From the NCBI GenBank assembly GCA_017450065.1, contig JAFSYI010000041.1, positions 30,083 to 94,082 on the forward strand: a stretch of DNA of 64,000 nucleotides, given 5' to 3'. Positions 42,718 through 51,519 of this stretch are shown one piece after another. Numbering within the stretch: the first letter of the stretch is position 1; the number at the start of each line of letters is the position of its first letter. Source of the stretch: Lachnospiraceae bacterium. Lineage in GTDB: Bacteria > Bacillota > Clostridia > Lachnospirales > Lachnospiraceae. A program made the position numbers and the translations under genes. A model generated the notes under the pieces. It did no database searches. It saw only the letters and a list, made by a program, of their open reading frames with translations, and was not told the origin of the DNA.

Positions 42718-45700
42718 TTACTGAATAAAATCTTTTTCCCTTAAGATTATAAAGTCATTATCATCATACCTTTTTGCCAGCAGTACATCCATAAAATGTG
42801 ACATGTTCTTCTTATCAACATGCTTTATCGCGTTATCTATTATTTCACATACCTCTTCAAGCGTAACGTTATGATCCAGTGTCTGAAGATCACCTATGCG
42901 TCTGTAAAGTGCGAGAACTCCCATATCATCTATAACATATTCAAGTTCTCTCGCATAACATTTACCGTAAGCAACCAGATCATCTGTCGAATAATCCTGA
43001 AGGTTGATTCGGGCGTTAAATACCCTTGCCATGATATCCTTTGAGGAATTCAGTATTTCCGACATTCCCTTTTTATCGCCTTCAAGTATGACCAGAACAG
43101 GTTCACTTTCAAGCTCCAGAGCTTCAGCCACCAGTCTGGCGGAGGAAGGTGTCAGATCCTGGGCATTCTCTACAATAAGGGCACCCTGTCTTAACTTCTT
43201 TATCGTAAGCGGAATATCCTTTTTGTTTAAAGCTTCTCCCGATATCTTGGCAACCTTACCTTTGAACCTGACCTCCGTGGCACGCATAACCTTTACAATA
43301 TCCACTGCGATGGCTTTTCTTCCGGTAGGTTCGTCACCCATTACTATTACATTACCCCTGGATGACTCCATTCCCGCATCATCCAGTGCTTCCACTATCT
43401 GGGATTTAAGCCATTCAATATCCTGGAACCTTCCGAAAACAAGCTTCTCTTCCTCATCAAATTCCCGCTTGCTTCCTGTCGTTGTTTCAAGCTTCATATA
43501 TCCCGGTCTGTTCCGAATGGATATTTTATTATTTTTATCACCGCCGGTACGTTTATGTTCCTCTATCCCCTCCAGGTCGAACTCCATTCCGGCCTCGTAG
43601 TTGGCTCTTGCAATAGCATCGACCGGCATATCGTCAGTCTTCATTATTCCGTCAAGACCGTCCGGCTGTTCGATCATGACCATTTCTTCCACTTCACCGT
43701 AATCATCAAGCTCTTTATACGGATATTCCGGAAGCTCGGAAGTCACTTCAAATGCTTCCCTCCTTGCTGCTTCTTCATCTTCTGTATATGACAGTGTTTC
43801 GTCTTCGTCATCAGCATCTGATAAGTCTGTTTCTTCATCATCTTCGGGATCTTCAATATTCATTATCTCCCTGAAATACAGTTCATTATTATCACTGATC
43901 TCAGTTTCATTATTGTCATCCGATGATTCATTGATGCTCTTTATATCAATATGGTCGGTTTCAGATTCATAGACTATCTCACTGACAGGCATTTCCTCTG
44001 TCTTGCCTCTTGCTTCTTCCTCAGTCCATGAATCATCTTCCACCTCAAGCTCATAGGATATTTCCCTTTCGGGAAGAGTCTCTCCCCACACAGAATCCGT
44101 TGTTTCTGCAATTTCCTCGTTTTCTTCATTCTCAGCATCTTCAATGTCTTCGGATTCCTCATCGTTTATGATGCTCTCTTCTTCTGCGGGAACCTCCTCA
44201 CCATCCTCCGGTTCCTCTTCGTTTATGATGTTCTCTTCTTCTGCGGGAACCTCCTCACCATCCTCCGGTTCCTCTTCGTTTATGATGTTCTCTTCTTCTG
44301 CGGGAACCTCCTCACCATCCTCCGGTTCCTCTTCGTTTATGATGCTCTCTTCTTCTGCTGGAACCTCCTCACTGTACTCCGGTTCCTCTTCGTTTATGAT
44401 GTTCTCTTCTTCTGCGGGAACCTCCTCACTATACTCCGGTTCCTCTTCGTTTATGATGTTCTCTTCTTCTGCGGGAACCTCCTCACTATACTCCGGTTCC
44501 TCTTCATTTAAGATACTCTCTTCTTCTGCGACAGGCTCCGCACCGCCTTCCGCCTCTTCTTCATTCAGGGAATCCTCCTTCACTTCCTCAGATTCCACAA
44601 TATCCTCTTTCTTTGCGAAATCTATCTCCGATCCTCCGTTGATTCCCTCGTCGTAGTCCCATTCATTGTTATATGCATATCCCGCCTCATACCGGTCATA
44701 TCCGCCTGCTTCTGCCTCTTTATCATTATCCTGAAGCAATCCTTTATCATCCGTTTCCGGATCCGCAGCTTCCTCAGGCATGGTAAAATAGGGAGTGTAA
44801 TTGGGGATTCCCCTTGGCGGTGTGGGTTTTGCTATATCATCTATATCCGGAAGCACTCCCTTAAGCTGTGCCATAATATCGGCTGTCTGCTGAAGAGACA
44901 GAACCTTGGCCTCCTGGATACGCCTCTCCTCGTTCTCTCTTTTCCTGTTTTCCCAGTCTTCATATATGCTTTTAAGCTCAGGGTCTGATTCTTCTGCTTC
45001 GTCTACGGCTTCATCCTCCGTAATACCGGCATTATCTTCATTTACAGCTTTTTCTGTATCATTCTCCGTATTATCCGCGGCTACATATAAAGGATCATCC
45101 TCATCCTCCTGCTCATCATCGGCAATATCGCCCGTATAAGCATTCTGTGATCCATATCCCGGCATAAACGTGGTTATCTGGACATCTTCTTCATTTCCCG
45201 GAACCTCATCAAGTTCATTATCCGCGGGACTGAAGCTCTTTAATGATATAACCGGGCCGTTACTGTCAGTAAGCTCTATGTCATTCTTTATATTTCCGTC
45301 AGTATCCGATCCCGCATTTTCATAACTGACCGGTTCTTCATAAGAAGAATAGGGATCATACTGAGCGTTGCCGCTGTCTGCTGCAGCTTTTTTTTCATTT
45401 TCAAAGAACTTCTTTATATTCTCAGATAATCCGTTCTGCAGATCTATCGTATTATACATACCCATATTAACGGGTTTTATTTCTATCTTGTCGATTTCAG
45501 AAGTTGTGAGCATCTGCGTTGTATGCAGTAAGTCATTCCTGACCGGTTCTGCAGACAGCTGCATTACAGGTGTCTCCGCCTGCATCATCCCGCTATTTGG
45601 CTCACCTGTATTATTAATGGGGTCCATACCTGATTCCAGATCGGATACAGGTGTATTCATATCCATCGGCAGACCGGAGACAGACATGCTCATGTCAGAA

Positions 45701-46563
45701 GACTGCTCCTGACCAAATATTTTCATATCCGGTATGGGAGTATTCATACCGGGCTTATTATCAAACGCCGACTGTCTCTGTATAACGAGACTACCGTCGT
45801 TCTCAGGGTTGACAATTCCCCCTCTTTGCTGATAATTCTGACTATAAGGTGTCATCGGTATCTGTTGGAGATTACCTGACTGTGGATCCGTATCATACAG
45901 CTGCCGGGAAGTATTGGAATTCATACTCATGAATTTATCCGTCATGGGAATAGGCTCCTGCCTTCCCTCATACTTAAGCTGCTGTTCCTTTGAAAGCCTT
46001 GTATGCTTCATTTTAAGCTCCATGGCTTTCTTTACGTATTTTCCTTCACCAAACCAGAGTATCAGCTCGTCACAGGCTTCGACACACTTGGTCTCCTGAC
46101 CGATCTTATGATACAAAAGCGCTAACTCATATGCCCAACGCTCGGTATAATCCTTCTGTTTGAACTCCTCTAACAGCTCGATCCGTTCCTCAATGGAAAC
46201 ATCAAGAGCTTCATACAGCTTATACAACAGGATATATCTGCTCGTATCACTCGGAGCGAGAGATATGAACTCCTCATATAGAAGCTTGGCCTGCACCACA
46301 TCATTAAGCTTAATAGCCAATTCACATAAAGCATATACGATATTCCTGCTCGGATATCTGTCATATGCAAGCAGAAGAATCTCTCTGGCTTCCTCATATT
46401 TCTTGTTGATCTTGTATATTTCGCTGACAGTCTGGAGCATTGAAACACTCCTTACCTTACGCCAGTCAATCCCATCGGCTATATTCATTGCCTCGGCATA
46501 TCTGTGTTCACCTATCAGCTTTTTGATTTCATCGGCATGAACCTGATATTCGTACTTGTCCAA
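42718..46563 (-). CDS. Giant TPR, acidic-repeat and ATPase-like protein
   Basis: A 1281-residue protein. Residues 1-190 are helical repeats of the TPR type (KYEEAREILLLAYDRYP, then ALLYHKIGQETKCVEACDEL). Residues 190-1000 are a low-complexity acidic region with a perfect-looking tandem repeat at about 675-805. Residues 1010-1281 look like a AAA+ fold: the P-loop place reads GDEPTGRKAI, without the usual GxxGxGKS, and a Walker B-like stretch reads ALIVENAQDL. No signal peptide is seen, and the acidity suggests a cytoplasmic scaffold. A TTG start at 46563 is preceded by GGGAGAG. It has its own promoter at 46653-46681 and ends 49 bases before glgB. Function unknown. Confidence 0.7.
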   Translation of the reverse strand: MDKYEYQVHADEIKKLIGEHRYAEAMNIADGIDWRKVRSVSMLQTVSEIYKINKKYEEAREILLLAYDRYPSRNIVYALCELAIKLNDVVQAKLLYEEFISLAPSDTSRYILLYKLYEALDVSIEERIELLEEFKQKDYTERWAYELALLYHKIGQETKCVEACDELILWFGEGKYVKKAMELKMKHTRLSKEQQLKYEGRQEPIPMTDKFMSMNSNTSRQLYDTDPQSGNLQQIPMTPYSQNYQQRGGIVNPENDGSLVIQRQSAFDNKPGMNTPIPDMKIFGQEQSSDMSMSVSGLPMDMNTPVSDLESGMDPINNTGEPNSGMMQAETPVMQLSAEPVRNDLLHTTQMLTTSEIDKIEIKPVNMGMYNTIDLQNGLSENIKKFFENEKKAAADSGNAQYDPYSSYEEPVSYENAGSDTDGNIKNDIELTDSNGPVISLKSFSPADNELDEVPGNEEDVQITTFMPGYGSQNAYTGDIADDEQEDEDDPLYVAADNTENDTEKAVNEDNAGITEDEAVDEAEESDPELKSIYEDWENRKRENEERRIQEAKVLSLQQTADIMAQLKGVLPDIDDIAKPTPPRGIPNYTPYFTMPEEAADPETDDKGLLQDNDKEAEAGGYDRYEAGYAYNNEWDYDEGINGGSEIDFAKKEDIVESEEVKEDSLNEEEAEGGAEPVAEEESILNEEEPEYSEEVPAEEENIINEEEPEYSEEVPAEEENIINEEEPEYSEEVPAEEESIINEEEPEDGEEVPAEEENIINEEEPEDGEEVPAEEENIINEEEPEDGEEVPAEEESIINDEESEDIEDAENEENEEIAETTDSVWGETLPEREISYELEVEDDSWTEEEARGKTEEMPVSEIVYESETDHIDIKSINESSDDNNETEISDNNELYFREIMNIEDPEDDEETDLSDADDEDETLSYTEDEEAARREAFEVTSELPEYPYKELDDYGEVEEMVMIEQPDGLDGIMKTDDMPVDAIARANYEAGMEFDLEGIEEHKRTGGDKNNKISIRNRPGYMKLETTTGSKREFDEEEKLVFGRFQDIEWLKSQIVEALDDAGMESSRGNVIVMGDEPTGRKAIAVDIVKVMRATEVRFKGKVAKISGEALNKKDIPLTIKKLRQGALIVENAQDLTPSSARLVAEALELESEPVLVILEGDKKGMSEILNSSKDIMARVFNARINLQDYSTDDLVAYGKCYARELEYVIDDMGVLALYRRIGDLQTLDHNVTLEEVCEIIDNAIKHVDKKNMSHFMDVLLAKRYDDNDFIILREKDFIQ
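44150..44531 (-). repeat. 57-bp tandem repeat inside the TPR giant gene
   Basis: About seven copies, six of them close, of a 57-base unit encoding NEEEPEYSEEVPAEEENII with small changes: YS becomes DG and N becomes S in later units. Successive units are offset by exactly 57 bases (for example the TTTATGATG step from 44222 to 44279). The first and last units are degenerate. The near identity of the middle units points to recent expansion by slippage or unequal recombination. Confidence 0.85.
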
Positions 46564-46652
46564 CTCAGCTCTCCCGGGTTTATATTAATCTTTAACTGTC
46601 ATAAACGATTTTTAATACAGAACCTTAATTACAGTATACGCATACGTAATAA

Positions 46653-46681
46653 ATTCTATCATAGCCATTGTAACTTGTCAA
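46653..46681 (-). promoter_or_regulatory. Promoter of the TPR giant gene
   Basis: On the minus strand TTGACA (46676-46681), 17 bases, TAGAAT (46653-46658). It lies in the 135-base gap after rsmA and before the TTG start. Confidence 0.7.
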
Positions 46682-46698
46682 AAAAATAGCAAACGATA

Positions 46699-47571
46699 TC
46701 AGTCATTCCTGCCTGATGAAAGTCTGTCCGAAAGCAACGCAAACTGTTCAAGTGTAAGCGCTTCTCCTCTGACGTTTTCAGGCAGTGAAAGTGCGGCAAT
46801 TCCTTTAGCAACCTCCTGTTTGGAATAATCAAGCGTCATAGCCCCCGAAATACTGTTGGCAAGCGTCTTTCTGCGCTGATTAAAGGCTGCCCGTATAAGC
46901 TTAAACATAAGTTCCTCATCCCTCACCATGACTTTGGGGGTGTCATATACATCAAGATTTATCACTGCAGATCCGACATTCGGACGCGGAATAAAACAGT
47001 TGGGCGGAACATTGGCTGCGATATGCGGAGATGAATAATAGTTTACCGCCAGGCTGAGAGCTCCGTAATCCTTACTTCCCGGTCCGGCCTGCATCCTGTC
47101 GGCAACCTCCTTCTGTACCATAACCGTTATACTGCTTACAGGCACATGTCCTTCCAGCAGGCCCATTATTATCGGCGTTGTTATATAATACGGAAGATTA
47201 GCCACGACTTTTGCCGGCTTTCCGTTATTATCCTTCATTATAATCTCATTAAGATCCAACTTCAGAATATCTTCGTTGATTATACTGACATTATCATAGC
47301 CCATAAGGGTTTCATTGAGGATAGGGATAAGGTCTTTGTCAATCTCAACCGCAGTTACCTTCCCTGCACGTTCACAAAGATACTGCGTCATTGAACCGAT
47401 TCCGGGTCCTATCTCTATAACGTAGTCATCACAGGTAAGACCTGCTGCATCCATTATCTTTCCCATTACGTGGGTGTCAATCAGAAAATTCTGTCCGTAA
47501 CGCTTCTGAAAAGTAAAATTGTATTTCTTTATGATTTCTATTGTGTTCGATGCTTTTGCAAGTTTATCCAT
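46699..47571 (-). CDS. rsmA: 16S rRNA dimethyladenosine transferase
   Basis: Methylates two adjacent adenines near the 3' end of 16S rRNA during ribosome assembly. The 290-residue protein has the family start KRYGQNFLID, the SAM motif VIEIGPGIGSMT and the catalytic ANLPYYITTP (NLPY). Length is normal for RsmA/KsgA. It begins eight bases inside the end of tatD, so the pair are translationally coupled, a linkage common in Firmicutes. The promoter of the TPR giant gene lies just past its stop, in the gap before that gene. Confidence 0.97.
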   Translation of the reverse strand: MDKLAKASNTIEIIKKYNFTFQKRYGQNFLIDTHVMGKIMDAAGLTCDDYVIEIGPGIGSMTQYLCERAGKVTAVEIDKDLIPILNETLMGYDNVSIINEDILKLDLNEIIMKDNNGKPAKVVANLPYYITTPIIMGLLEGHVPVSSITVMVQKEVADRMQAGPGSKDYGALSLAVNYYSSPHIAANVPPNCFIPRPNVGSAVINLDVYDTPKVMVRDEELMFKLIRAAFNQRRKTLANSISGAMTLDYSKQEVAKGIAALSLPENVRGEALTLEQFALLSDRLSSGRND

Positions 47572-48340
47572 CCGATCTTACCCCAAACAGGCCGGCTGCA
47601 TTTTCATAGGTTATTTTCTCCACATCATCATATGACATTGATTTCAGCTTTGCCATTTCTTCTATTATATATGTAAGATAAACCGAAGAATTACGATGTC
47701 CTCTGTACGGAACCGGGGCAAGATAGGGTGAATCTGTTTCGATCACCAAATTTTCTATCGGTAGTTCGCGTACGATCTCATGAAGTTTACGACCGTTTTT
47801 AAAGGTCACAACCCCACCGACACCTATGAAATAACCCATCTTAACATATTCTCTTGCCAGTTCCAAAGAATACGAAAAGCAGTGTATGATTCCTTTAAAA
47901 GTTGTATATTCAGGTCTTTTAAGTATATTAAGCGTGTCTTCTGCCGCATCCCTGCTGTGTATTACAACCGGCAGGGACAGCTCCTTTGCAAGCTCCAGCT
48001 GTTTTATAAACCATTTTTTCTGTGTTTCCCTGTCAGGTTCATCATAATGATAATCCAGCCCTATTTCCCCTATGGCAACAACTCTTTTATCACCGGCAAG
48101 ACCTTTTATCCACTCAATGTCACCATCGGTGAGCACTGCACAGTCACTCGGATGTACTCCTATGGCAGCATATATATGATCATATTCATGAGCAAGACTC
48201 ATGGTCTTCTTTATGCTCTCAACAGAGGAGCTTACATTGATGACAGGTTCAATCTTTTCCTTCTTAAGCAGCATAAGCAGTTCATCTCTGTCCCGGTCGA
48301 ATGCTCTGTCATCATAATGTGCATGTGTTTCAAAGATCAT
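47564..48340 (-). CDS. tatD: TatD-family metal-dependent DNase
   Basis: A 258-residue TIM-barrel hydrolase with the metal motif ETHAHYDD at the N-terminus, GEIGLDYH in the middle, VIHSRDA, IHCFS and ETDSPYLAPVPYRG near the end. TatD proteins are 3'-5' exonucleases linked to DNA repair and degradation. The start at 48340 is set by GGAGGG and the metal motif; the frame stays open 29 codons upstream with no family resemblance. Its stop overlaps the rsmA start by eight bases. It diverges from tRNA-Lys, whose promoter sits about 40 bases behind its start. Confidence 0.95.
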   Translation of the reverse strand: MIFETHAHYDDRAFDRDRDELLMLLKKEKIEPVINVSSSVESIKKTMSLAHEYDHIYAAIGVHPSDCAVLTDGDIEWIKGLAGDKRVVAIGEIGLDYHYDEPDRETQKKWFIKQLELAKELSLPVVIHSRDAAEDTLNILKRPEYTTFKGIIHCFSYSLELAREYVKMGYFIGVGGVVTFKNGRKLHEIVRELPIENLVIETDSPYLAPVPYRGHRNSSVYLTYIIEEMAKLKSMSYDDVEKITYENAAGLFGVRSDG

Positions 48341-48377
48341 TCTTTTAATTCCCTCCGAAATTTTTTTAAAAAAACTA

Positions 48378-48406
48378 TTGCAAATTATAGTATCCTGTAA
48401 TATAAT
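48378..48406 (+). promoter_or_regulatory. Promoter of tRNA-Lys
   Basis: TTGCAA (48378-48383), 17 bases, TATAAT (48401-48406), about 22 bases before the 5' end of the tRNA. Confidence 0.7.
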
Positions 48407-48427
48407 CTCAATTGTGTCGCGGAACAA

Positions 48428-48500
48428 GCGCGATTAGCTCAGTTGGTAGAGCACCTGACTCTTAATCAGGGTGTCCAGGGTTCGAGCCCCTGATCGCGCA
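48428..48500 (+). tRNA. tRNA-Lys(CTT)
   Basis: A 73-base clover-leaf: acceptor stem GCGCGAT/ATCGCGC, D arm GCTC..GAGC, anticodon stem CCTGA/TCAGG with the loop CTCTTAA and anticodon CTT (48461-48463), and T arm CAGGGTTCGAGCCCCTG. Discriminator base A; the 3' CCA is not encoded (ACTA follows). It reads lysine AAG codons. Confidence 0.96.
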
Positions 48501-48504
48501 CTAA

Positions 48505-48547
48505 AGCACTGATTTTGCAGATATAGGCTGTGAGGTCGGTGTTTTTT
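48505..48547 (+). terminator. Terminator of tRNA-Lys
   Basis: GCACTGATTTT pairs with GAGGTCGGTGT (several G-U pairs) and is followed by at least six T's. It lies immediately past the tRNA. Confidence 0.55.
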
Positions 48548-48556
48548 TATACCTTT

Positions 48557-50782
48557 TTACAACCATCTCTCAAGTATCAGCCTAAGTTCTGTCATATTTA
48601 TGGGTTTTGCAAGATAATCCTGCATTCCTGCATCAAGAAGCATCTCTCTTGTCCCTTTAACAGCATCCGCCGTGAGTGCTACGATCGGCACTTCCTTAAA
48701 ACGCTTACCTTCAAGGCTTCTTATGAGTCCGGTCGTGTCCACTCCGTCAAGTTCAGGCATCATATGATCCATAAAGATAAGATCGTATTCCCTCTGCCTT
48801 ACCATCTCTACCGCATCCCTGCCGTTTATAGCAAGATCAACATCTACCTCAAAAGGTTCCAAAAGCCCCTTTGCGACATGCAGATTAACCCTGTTATCAT
48901 CAACTATTAATATCTTCTTACCCTTGTATCCTACAGTCTGCTCTTCCTTCTTAAGTTCATCAGGTACATATCTGAAAGCTTCCAGATCGGCAGCAATCCT
49001 TTCTCCTATACAGCCGTCTTTAACAGGCTTCTGATGAAGCATTACATGAAAGGTTGATCCTTTGCCGTATACACTGTCCACCGTGATGTTACCGCTCATC
49101 ATTATAGCCAGGTTCCTGCTTATCGCAAGTCCAAGACCTGTTCCCTGTATATCTCTGTTCTTTCTTGTATCAACCTGGTTAAACACACCAAAAATGCTCT
49201 CAATATCTTCTTCATGGATACCGATTCCCGTATCACTTATATCATAGAAGAAAACCATGTCATCGCTTAACTTCCGACAGCTGCAGCTTAAGGTTATGCT
49301 GCCCTTCTTTGTAAACTTAACCGCATTACCAAGGATATTGACAAGTATCTGACGAACCCTCAGTTTATCACCGATAACATGTTTTGGAATTTCCGGATCA
49401 ACGGACAGCTTAAGTTCTATATCGGTATCTGTAAGTCTTGTACGTATAAGTGTGCTTACCTCAGCTATAAGAGATACCGGATCATATTCTTCCTCAATAA
49501 TTTCATATTTTCCCGATTCTATCTTGGATATGTCCAGAATATCATTTATAATCCCCAAAAGACCTTCGCCGGCTGATTTTATAACATTAAGCTGTTCCCT
49601 TACCTCTGCATCGATCTTCCCGTCGCGAAGTATTATCTCACTCATACCGATTATCGCATTCATCGGTGTCCGGATCTCATGACTCATATTGGCAAGGAAA
49701 TTACTCTTTGCCTTATTTGCCTCATCTGCGATCCTGCTGCTTTCATATGCTCTCTGCATGGACACAACGGCATCGGTCATATCCGGAAGAAACAGTATCT
49801 CACATCTTACTTCCTTAAAATCATCATATATGATCGACCTTATCAGTCTGCAATATGACTCACGGCCTCTTATGGCAAGCAGTCTGGCCTTATATTCCTC
49901 AGCCACATGATTAAGGTCTGTAACCGGTTCTACTATATCTTCAAGCATCTTTCCCTTAAGATTTCCCTTTCTTGCAAAGGTACTCTCGGCAATCTTGTTA
50001 TACATTTCCACCTTTCCTGTGGGATCGAGGATAAGTACAGGGACATTGACTTCCCTGAATACATATTCAGACACATTTCTTGTAGAAATACCAAAGGTCA
50101 TATAGCGCTTGGATATAAAGAAAAGAAGCATTGAAGAAGCGAAGGCAAATACTGCGCTTCCCGGAACAGCCGGTGTATTAAAGAAAATCGGAATAAATGT
50201 ATCAAGAAGGAGTCCTGCTATCAGTATTGGGCCAAACCATCTGAAACGCTTAATGAGATGCCTTTCTCTCTTATACTCAACCTTTTTATTCCACCACGAC
50301 AGGATTACGTAAAAGAATACAAGAGAAATAAGAATAGAAACAAACTGAATATATCTTCCGACAGATGCTTTGGGGGTATACCAGTAACCCCAGGGTGTCA
50401 GGCTGAAGGTTACCGCATTCTTACCTATTATCAGGAACCATGCTATGAGATAAATAACTGAAGAAAAAGTACATACCGTTGCCGTGATCTTTGCGGGGTA
50501 TTTTGCAAGATAAGAAAGATACGAAAGTACCGAGCACATATATGTGATCACGGAAAGCTGCGCTATAGCTCTTGCAACATAAGCAAAATCACTTCCATAA
50601 CACAGACCCATCCATCCATAGCCAAAATCCCATACAAAGATACTTATGCACGCAAAAAACATCCTTCTTCCTGATTTGGAGGACGGGTGTCCGCTGTATG
50701 TACTGTAACCAAGTAATAATGCCACTGTTCCCATAAAAAACAAAGCAAAGGAAACAAGGGCTGATATCTCATATCTGATCAT
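48557..50782 (-). CDS. Hybrid histidine kinase with 7TM sensor and PAS
   Basis: A 741-residue kinase. The membrane sensor occupies residues 1-230, and a PAS-like domain (VNVPVLILDPTGKVEMYN) about 245-340. Then come HisKA (MSHEIRTPMNAI, His about 369), the ATPase (NILGNAVKFT, GTGLGLAI) and a receiver (ILIVDDNRVNLH, MDHMMPELDG, LAKPINM). It starts 12 bases after the stop of apt with no ribosome site close to the ATG, so it is probably translated by coupling. A kinase behind apt has no obvious metabolic reason; it may simply use its promoter. The sensor class is the same as in the kinase at 20792. Confidence 0.92.
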   Translation of the reverse strand: MIRYEISALVSFALFFMGTVALLLGYSTYSGHPSSKSGRRMFFACISIFVWDFGYGWMGLCYGSDFAYVARAIAQLSVITYMCSVLSYLSYLAKYPAKITATVCTFSSVIYLIAWFLIIGKNAVTFSLTPWGYWYTPKASVGRYIQFVSILISLVFFYVILSWWNKKVEYKRERHLIKRFRWFGPILIAGLLLDTFIPIFFNTPAVPGSAVFAFASSMLLFFISKRYMTFGISTRNVSEYVFREVNVPVLILDPTGKVEMYNKIAESTFARKGNLKGKMLEDIVEPVTDLNHVAEEYKARLLAIRGRESYCRLIRSIIYDDFKEVRCEILFLPDMTDAVVSMQRAYESSRIADEANKAKSNFLANMSHEIRTPMNAIIGMSEIILRDGKIDAEVREQLNVIKSAGEGLLGIINDILDISKIESGKYEIIEEEYDPVSLIAEVSTLIRTRLTDTDIELKLSVDPEIPKHVIGDKLRVRQILVNILGNAVKFTKKGSITLSCSCRKLSDDMVFFYDISDTGIGIHEEDIESIFGVFNQVDTRKNRDIQGTGLGLAISRNLAIMMSGNITVDSVYGKGSTFHVMLHQKPVKDGCIGERIAADLEAFRYVPDELKKEEQTVGYKGKKILIVDDNRVNLHVAKGLLEPFEVDVDLAINGRDAVEMVRQREYDLIFMDHMMPELDGVDTTGLIRSLEGKRFKEVPIVALTADAVKGTREMLLDAGMQDYLAKPINMTELRLILERWL

Positions 50783-50794
50783 ATTTTTAAGACG

Positions 50795-51319
50795 TCAGGC
50801 TCCTTCATATGTGACCAATGATTTCACATCATATTTTTTTAAATTATCTCTTCCGTTAAGCCCTTCAAGCTCCACAAGGCATAATATCTTTACCACTTCA
50901 CCGCCCTGCTTTTCTATAAGCCTGACGGCGGCTTCAAACGTTCCCCCTGTTGCCAAAATATCATCTATCAGAACAACCTTCTGTCCTTTTTTTATATCAT
51001 CCCTGTGTATCTCTATCTCTGCGGTACCATATTCCAGTTTATATGACTGCGAAACTGTTTCTCTTGGCAGCTTACCCTTCTTTCTTACCAAAACCAAAGG
51101 CTTTCCGAACTCATACGCTAAAGGTGCACTAAATACAAATCCTCTGGCTTCAATACCTGCTATCAGATCGAACTCTGTATCCTCCAAAATCCTCATAAAC
51201 TCATCAACTGCAAGCCTGAAGCCATCCGGATTTGTCAGAACCGTGGTAATATCCCTGAATATGATACCCTTCTTTGGAAAATCAGGTATCTCTGTAATAT
51301 ATTCCTGTAACTGCTTCAT
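50795..51319 (-). CDS. apt: Adenine phosphoribosyltransferase
   Basis: Salvages adenine to AMP using PRPP. The 174-residue protein has the family start EYITEIPDFPKKGIIFRDIT, LIAGIEARGFVF, and the PRPP-binding loop VVLIDDILATGGT. Size and motifs are typical. The ATG at 51319 with GGGGGA nearby is preferred over a TTG 15 bases upstream. It leads a probable two-gene unit with the kinase at 48557. In many Firmicutes apt lies beside relA or recJ, which is not the case here. Confidence 0.96.
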   Translation of the reverse strand: MKQLQEYITEIPDFPKKGIIFRDITTVLTNPDGFRLAVDEFMRILEDTEFDLIAGIEARGFVFSAPLAYEFGKPLVLVRKKGKLPRETVSQSYKLEYGTAEIEIHRDDIKKGQKVVLIDDILATGGTFEAAVRLIEKQGGEVVKILCLVELEGLNGRDNLKKYDVKSLVTYEGA

Positions 51320-51432
51320 GTAAATGTCCCCCAATTATAAACCAACATGTTAAGTGCAAAATCAATTCCTATATAATATAACATAACCTTCAGAGTTTGT
51401 AACCATCAACAACAAACCAATACTGTTTTACA

Positions 51433-51471
51433 CAAATAAAATCTCTCCCGGTGTTCTCATCCGGGAGAGAT
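51433..51471 (-). terminator. Terminator after the surface protein
   Basis: ATCTCTCCCGG (51441-51451) and CCGGGAGAGAT (51461-51471) form a perfect 11-bp stem; on the minus strand it is followed by TTTTATTTG. It lies about 50 bases past the stop at 51520. Confidence 0.85.
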
Positions 51472-51519
51472 CATAATTTCAATATGTTTTGATCTTATTC
51501 AGACTTTACCGGTCTTTAA

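Noticed and set aside
44150-44531. Regular repeats as a possible CRISPR array
   Set aside because: The repeats are contiguous coding units without spacers and no cas gene is nearby.
44144-44656. Serine-rich repetitive reading frame on the plus strand
   Set aside because: It is the antisense shadow of the acidic tandem repeat; no ribosome site or family resemblance.
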